DNA of 7,577 nt from Gemmatimonadota bacterium (GTDB lineage: Bacteria; GCA-2686955), in assembly GCA_026991065.1 (NCBI GenBank), contig JALXCG010000181.1, positions 1 to 7,577 on the forward strand. Direction: 5' to 3'. A program made the translations under genes and the position numbers. This document shows positions 4,923 through 7,577 of the stretch, piece after piece. The notes beneath the pieces were generated by a model. The model was not told the origin of the DNA. It worked only from the letters and a program-made list of their open reading frames with translations, and did no database searches. The first letter of the stretch is position 1, and every line of letters starts with the position of its first letter.

Positions 4923-6515
4923 ATGAGTCAATATTGCTGTTTTCAACATCACCGCCGAGCCCTCTCCTGCAGTCCCGCATCACGGCAGCCATGGAAGGCG
5001 TATCTGCGGTTGTGCGGAGAGACGCTGCTCTGCCTCACCGGATTGACCCTGGCCGGCGAACCTGCGGCGATCGCGGAAGTGCATGGTCTTCAGGAATTTA
5101 TCCGCCTGGCCGAAGAGCATAGCCCGGAACTGAGGCGCGTGGATGAACGCCATCGTGCAGCCCGCGCCTTGGCCCGAGCGGGGGGAGCAGCCTTGCGCCC
5201 AGCGGTTCAGTGGTCCGCTCTTGGACCGACCTGGGCATCTCTCACGCAGCGCCAAACCCTCTTCGACGGCGCGGACTACGTGACCACCGAGTCGGATGCC
5301 GTCACCTACGGCAGTAGCCTGGAGATGCAGCAGCTTCTGCCGACTGGCGGCGCCCTGCGCGTGGGAACCAATGTGCTGCGTGCGGACCTGGATCAGACTA
5401 CGATCTTCCCGGATGACTTTGCGTATCCCCTGGACAGCGGCGATACCCCGGAATTCAAAGTCGACACGCGCCAGATCGAGGGAGGGGTCTCGCTGGCGAT
5501 TTCGCAACCTCTGTTTGCGCTCAATCAGTTCCAGCACACCGCGGCGGAAGTCCGGCTCAAGGAGCGACAGGCGGAGCTTGCATGGCGGACAGAGCGGGCC
5601 AAGGTCCTGCTGCGCTTATCCGAAGATTATCTGACCTACCAGACTCAGCTCGCTGCGTTGCACAGCAAGGAGCAGCGCCGGAATCTCCTGCGGGAATCGG
5701 TCGCCGCGGCCGAAGCGGACTTGCGGGAAAAAGCCGGCAGCGAGATGGCGCTCCGCCAGCGGCGACTGGAACTGGGGCGGGAAGAGATTGCCGTGGTGCA
5801 AGCGCGAGCCGAACTGGAAGTCACCAAGGCTGCGCTGCGCTCGGCACTCGCCCTACAGCCCGATGAGGCGCTGGGCCTGGCGGCGGACACAATCGCTGTG
5901 GATCTCTCCCTGGTGGACCTGGAAAGCGACGCCTCCGACTTGGTCAGTGAGCGCTCCGATCTGGCGCAGCTGCGCGCGCGGGTAACAGAACAGGAACTCG
6001 CGCAGCAGGAGCAGGCGGACAAGCTGGGATGGAAGATCAACTTCATCGGCAGCCTGGGTTTCACCGGTTTCGGCCAAGATCTGAGCGCGGTCCGCTCCTC
6101 CTGGGGGTTGAATGAGATCGAAGTCGGCATTGGCGCCTCTCTGCCGCTTTGGGATGGGGGGCTGAAATCGTTGACCCTGGAGGGGCTGAGGGCGGAGCGT
6201 AGATCGCGGGAATTGGACCTGGAACTTGCGCAGGAGGGAGCTGTCACCGAAATCAAGACTCGGCGGCGCGGGCTGGAGACGGCAAAATCGGTTTGGAAAC
6301 TCACCGAGGAGAATCTGGCGCTCGCCCGTGACAACTTGCGGGTAGCGCAAGCGGAGCATCTCGATGGCTATCTGTCCGCGCGCCAGCTACAAGAGGTAGA
6401 ACTGGCCTTGGCGGACCTGGAAGCGGAGTCGGTCGCCGCACGCGCGCGTGTGGTACGGGCCGCCTTGGAGTTGGGCAACGCCATGGGGCGCGAGCCGCTG
6501 GAGCTATTGCCGTGA
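4923..6515 (+). CDS. TolC-family outer-membrane channel protein (OEP)
   Basis: TolC-type proteins form trimeric outer-membrane beta-barrels with a long periplasmic alpha-helical tunnel, serving efflux pumps or type I secretion. This 530-residue product shows a hydrophobic export segment (TLLCLTGLTLAG, 34-45) and LQEFIRLAEEHSPELRRVDE at the start of the domain. Two strand-rich barrel regions ending in VSLAISQPLFAL (189-200) and VGIGASLPLWDGG (401-413) are the hallmark segments of the two OEP repeats. Long charged coiled-coil helices follow each (205-315, 415-520). No inner-membrane pump or periplasmic adaptor gene lies nearby. The start is uncertain: ATG 4923 and TTG 4902 both lack a good ribosome binding site, and the first 25 residues (Cys/His-rich) look unlike a signal-peptide n-region. 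The true start may be an internal TTG near WKAYLRL. It lies 65 nt after thiL, and its stop overlaps the next gene by 4 nt. The family is firm; the substrate is unknown. Confidence 0.9.
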   Translation: MSQYCCFQHHRRALSCSPASRQPWKAYLRLCGETLLCLTGLTLAGEPAAIAEVHGLQEFIRLAEEHSPELRRVDERHRAARALARAGGAALRPAVQWSALGPTWASLTQRQTLFDGADYVTTESDAVTYGSSLEMQQLLPTGGALRVGTNVLRADLDQTTIFPDDFAYPLDSGDTPEFKVDTRQIEGGVSLAISQPLFALNQFQHTAAEVRLKERQAELAWRTERAKVLLRLSEDYLTYQTQLAALHSKEQRRNLLRESVAAAEADLREKAGSEMALRQRRLELGREEIAVVQARAELEVTKAALRSALALQPDEALGLAADTIAVDLSLVDLESDASDLVSERSDLAQLRARVTEQELAQQEQADKLGWKINFIGSLGFTGFGQDLSAVRSSWGLNEIEVGIGASLPLWDGGLKSLTLEGLRAERRSRELDLELAQEGAVTEIKTRRRGLETAKSVWKLTEENLALARDNLRVAQAEHLDGYLSARQLQEVELALADLEAESVAARARVVRAALELGNAMGREPLELLP

Positions 6516-7405
6516 GTTCGCTTGAGCGCAATGGTTTTGTCTTCATCGGGGCCGGGGCGGTTGGAACCGCCCTCGCGGTCTTGCTCCGGGACGAAGGCAT
6601 GAAGATTCGCGCCGTTGCCAGTCGGCGCGAGCTATCGGCACGCCGCGCGGCAGCCATTTTGGGCGGAGCGCAGGTCGTTCAGAGTCCGGTTGAAGCGGCC
6701 CGTCTGGGGCGGGATATTTTCATCACCACTCCCGATGAAACCATCGGCGAACTGGCGCAAGATCTGGCCGATGCGGGGGCTGTTGAGCCCGGCTGCCGGG
6801 TGATCCACATGAGTGGAGCCTTGGGGCTGGAACCTTTGGCGCCGATTGCCGCTCTGGGGGTTTCCATCGGCGGCTTCCACCCACTGCAAGTCTTCGCGAC
6901 CTGGGAGCGCGGCCGTGAGTTGATTCCGGGGTCGACCATTGGCATTGAAGCGCCGGATGAAGAGACACGGACCTATCTTTTCGGTCTGGCCGCGCGAGTC
7001 CGCGCTCATCCAGTGGCGATTCCGCCGGGAGCGCGGGCACTCTACCATGCCGGCGCGGTTTGCGCCTCGAACTACGTCGTAGCCGTTGTCGCCCAAGCCG
7101 TGGACCTGCTGGTCGAAACCGGGCTTTCCAGTGTGGATGCCATTCGCATGCTCATGCCGCTCGCCCGCGGAGCCCTGGAAACCATCCCGGCCGAGGGCGA
7201 TGCGAGCAAGGCCCTGACTGGGCCGATCGTGCGCGGCGAAGTGGCGATCGTGCGCTCACACATCGAGAGCATCCGCGCAACCGCGCCGGATGCGCTGCCT
7301 CTCTACCTGGAGTTGGGGCGGAAGGCGCTGCATCTTGCACGCCGTCGCAGAACTCTGGATCGCAAGCGCGAAAAGGCGCTCGAAGTACTGCTGGAAATGG
7401 AGTAG
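6512..7405 (+). CDS. Rossmann-fold / DUF2520 dehydrogenase-like protein
   Basis: This 297-residue protein is built like the NAD(P)-dependent 6-phosphogluconate-dehydrogenase/ProC superfamily: a nucleotide-binding Rossmann domain followed by a helical DUF2520 domain. Seen: FIGAGAVGTALAVLL (11-25) with GxGxxG, then FITTPDETIGELAQDL (70-85). HMSGALGLEPL (99-109) and GGFHPLQVF (120-128) are the characteristic central motifs. YHAGAVCASNYV (178-189) starts the all-helical half, and LTGPIVRGE (235-243) is typical of DUF2520. The enzymatic substrate is not established for most of this family. Some members are, to my recollection, associated with pantothenate synthesis as an alternative ketopantoate reductase (PanG), but no pan genes are visible here, so I give no symbol. 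It starts at GTG 6512, overlapping the tolC stop by 4 nt (GTGA), which indicates translational coupling. The C-terminal 25 residues are rich in Arg/Lys. It is the last gene of the plus-strand run. Confidence 0.9.
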   Translation: MSSLERNGFVFIGAGAVGTALAVLLRDEGMKIRAVASRRELSARRAAAILGGAQVVQSPVEAARLGRDIFITTPDETIGELAQDLADAGAVEPGCRVIHMSGALGLEPLAPIAALGVSIGGFHPLQVFATWERGRELIPGSTIGIEAPDEETRTYLFGLAARVRAHPVAIPPGARALYHAGAVCASNYVVAVVAQAVDLLVETGLSSVDAIRMLMPLARGALETIPAEGDASKALTGPIVRGEVAIVRSHIESIRATAPDALPLYLELGRKALHLARRRRTLDRKREKALEVLLEME

Positions 7406-7437
7406 CGACTGCCGCCTTTCCGGCGGGAACAACTGCT

Positions 7438-7454
7438 CCCGGTCAACGACCGGG
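7438..7454. terminator. Perfect hairpin in the convergent gap, overlapping the queD-like stop codon
   Basis: CCCGGTC (7438-7444) pairs with GACCGGG (7448-7454) around AAC. A second small stem, CCGCC (7412-7416) with GGCGG (7422-7426), sits nearer the plus-strand gene end. Neither has a following T-run on either strand, so bidirectional termination between the convergent genes is only suggested by position. Confidence 0.35.
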
Positions 7455-7577
7455 CACTCCATCACCGTAGTAGTCAGCGAAATTGTTGGACGTTTCGTAT
7501 ACACGAACGCGATGCAGTTCCGCAGGATCGAGGCGACCTTTGAGTCGGTTCCAAAAGGCGACTGCCAGGTTCTCGGC
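7443..7577 (-). CDS. queD: 6-pyruvoyl-tetrahydropterin synthase / QueD family, C-terminal fragment (5' part beyond window)
   Basis: The minus strand is open from the window edge to a TGA at 7445-7443 and encodes 44 residues. They read AENLAVAFWNRLKGRL, then LHRVRVYETSNNFADYYG. This matches the C-terminal signature of the PTPS/QueD fold: an (P-T-)AENLA helix with W..L, then a final strand V.V.ET whose Glu anchors the pterin ring in the family, then a short aromatic tail. QueD makes 6-carboxy-5,6,7,8-tetrahydropterin from dihydroneopterin triphosphate in queuosine/7-deazaguanine synthesis. Other members make sepiapterin or folate precursors, so the symbol is provisional. The zinc-binding His residues and catalytic Cys lie in the missing N-terminal part. 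The gene converges on the DUF2520 gene with a 37-nt gap. Confidence 0.82.
   Translation of the reverse strand, partial: AENLAVAFWNRLKGRLDPAELHRVRVYETSNNFADYYGDGVPGR

Noticed and set aside
1-7577. CRISPR arrays, insertion sequences, tRNA or rRNA genes, phage genes, restriction or defence systems
   Set aside because: I looked for regularly spaced repeats, transposase motifs, cloverleaf structures and defence domains and saw none. Apart from the sigma-54 unit, the genes are ordinary metabolism and transport.

Overview
The window is GC-rich, densely packed bacterial DNA. An orphan TolC-type outer-membrane channel implies a two-membrane (Gram-negative-type) cell, and a consensus-grade sigma-54 promoter implies an RpoN-containing one. 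The proteins are divergent enough from well-known relatives that I would not name a phylum; an under-cultured Gram-negative lineage is plausible.

Left part (1-2190) is a potassium-uptake locus with an unusual layout. The 3' end of a KtrB/TrkH-type K+ channel subunit (3-533, +) is followed not by its usual partner but by a convergent small gene (831-1229, -). That gene encodes a secreted His/Tyr-rich protein with a strongly asymmetric charge distribution. It has its own intrinsic terminator (768-804), a good ribosome binding site and a near-perfect -24/-12 sigma-54 promoter (1303-1322). The NAD/ATP-binding gating partner KtrA (1531-2190, +) starts on the far side of the divergent intergenic region.

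Middle and right part (2225-7405, +) is a tightly packed run of genes: Nnr, a fused NAD(P)HX epimerase/dehydratase; ThiL, thiamine-phosphate kinase, overlapping Nnr by 4 nt; a TolC-family outer-membrane protein after a 65-nt gap; and a Rossmann/DUF2520 dehydrogenase-like protein, overlapping tolC by 4 nt. The theme is nucleotide-cofactor repair and cofactor synthesis, with the TolC protein as the odd member. All could be co-transcribed from ktrA.

At the right edge a convergent gene enters on the minus strand. Its last 44 codons (7443-7577) read as the C-terminus of a 6-pyruvoyl-tetrahydropterin synthase/QueD-family protein.

The points most worth a second look are the sigma-54-controlled secreted His/Tyr-rich protein sitting inside a split ktrB/ktrA locus, the candidate activator sites around it, and a perfect 26-bp inverted repeat at the extreme left edge that looks like a fold-back assembly artefact.
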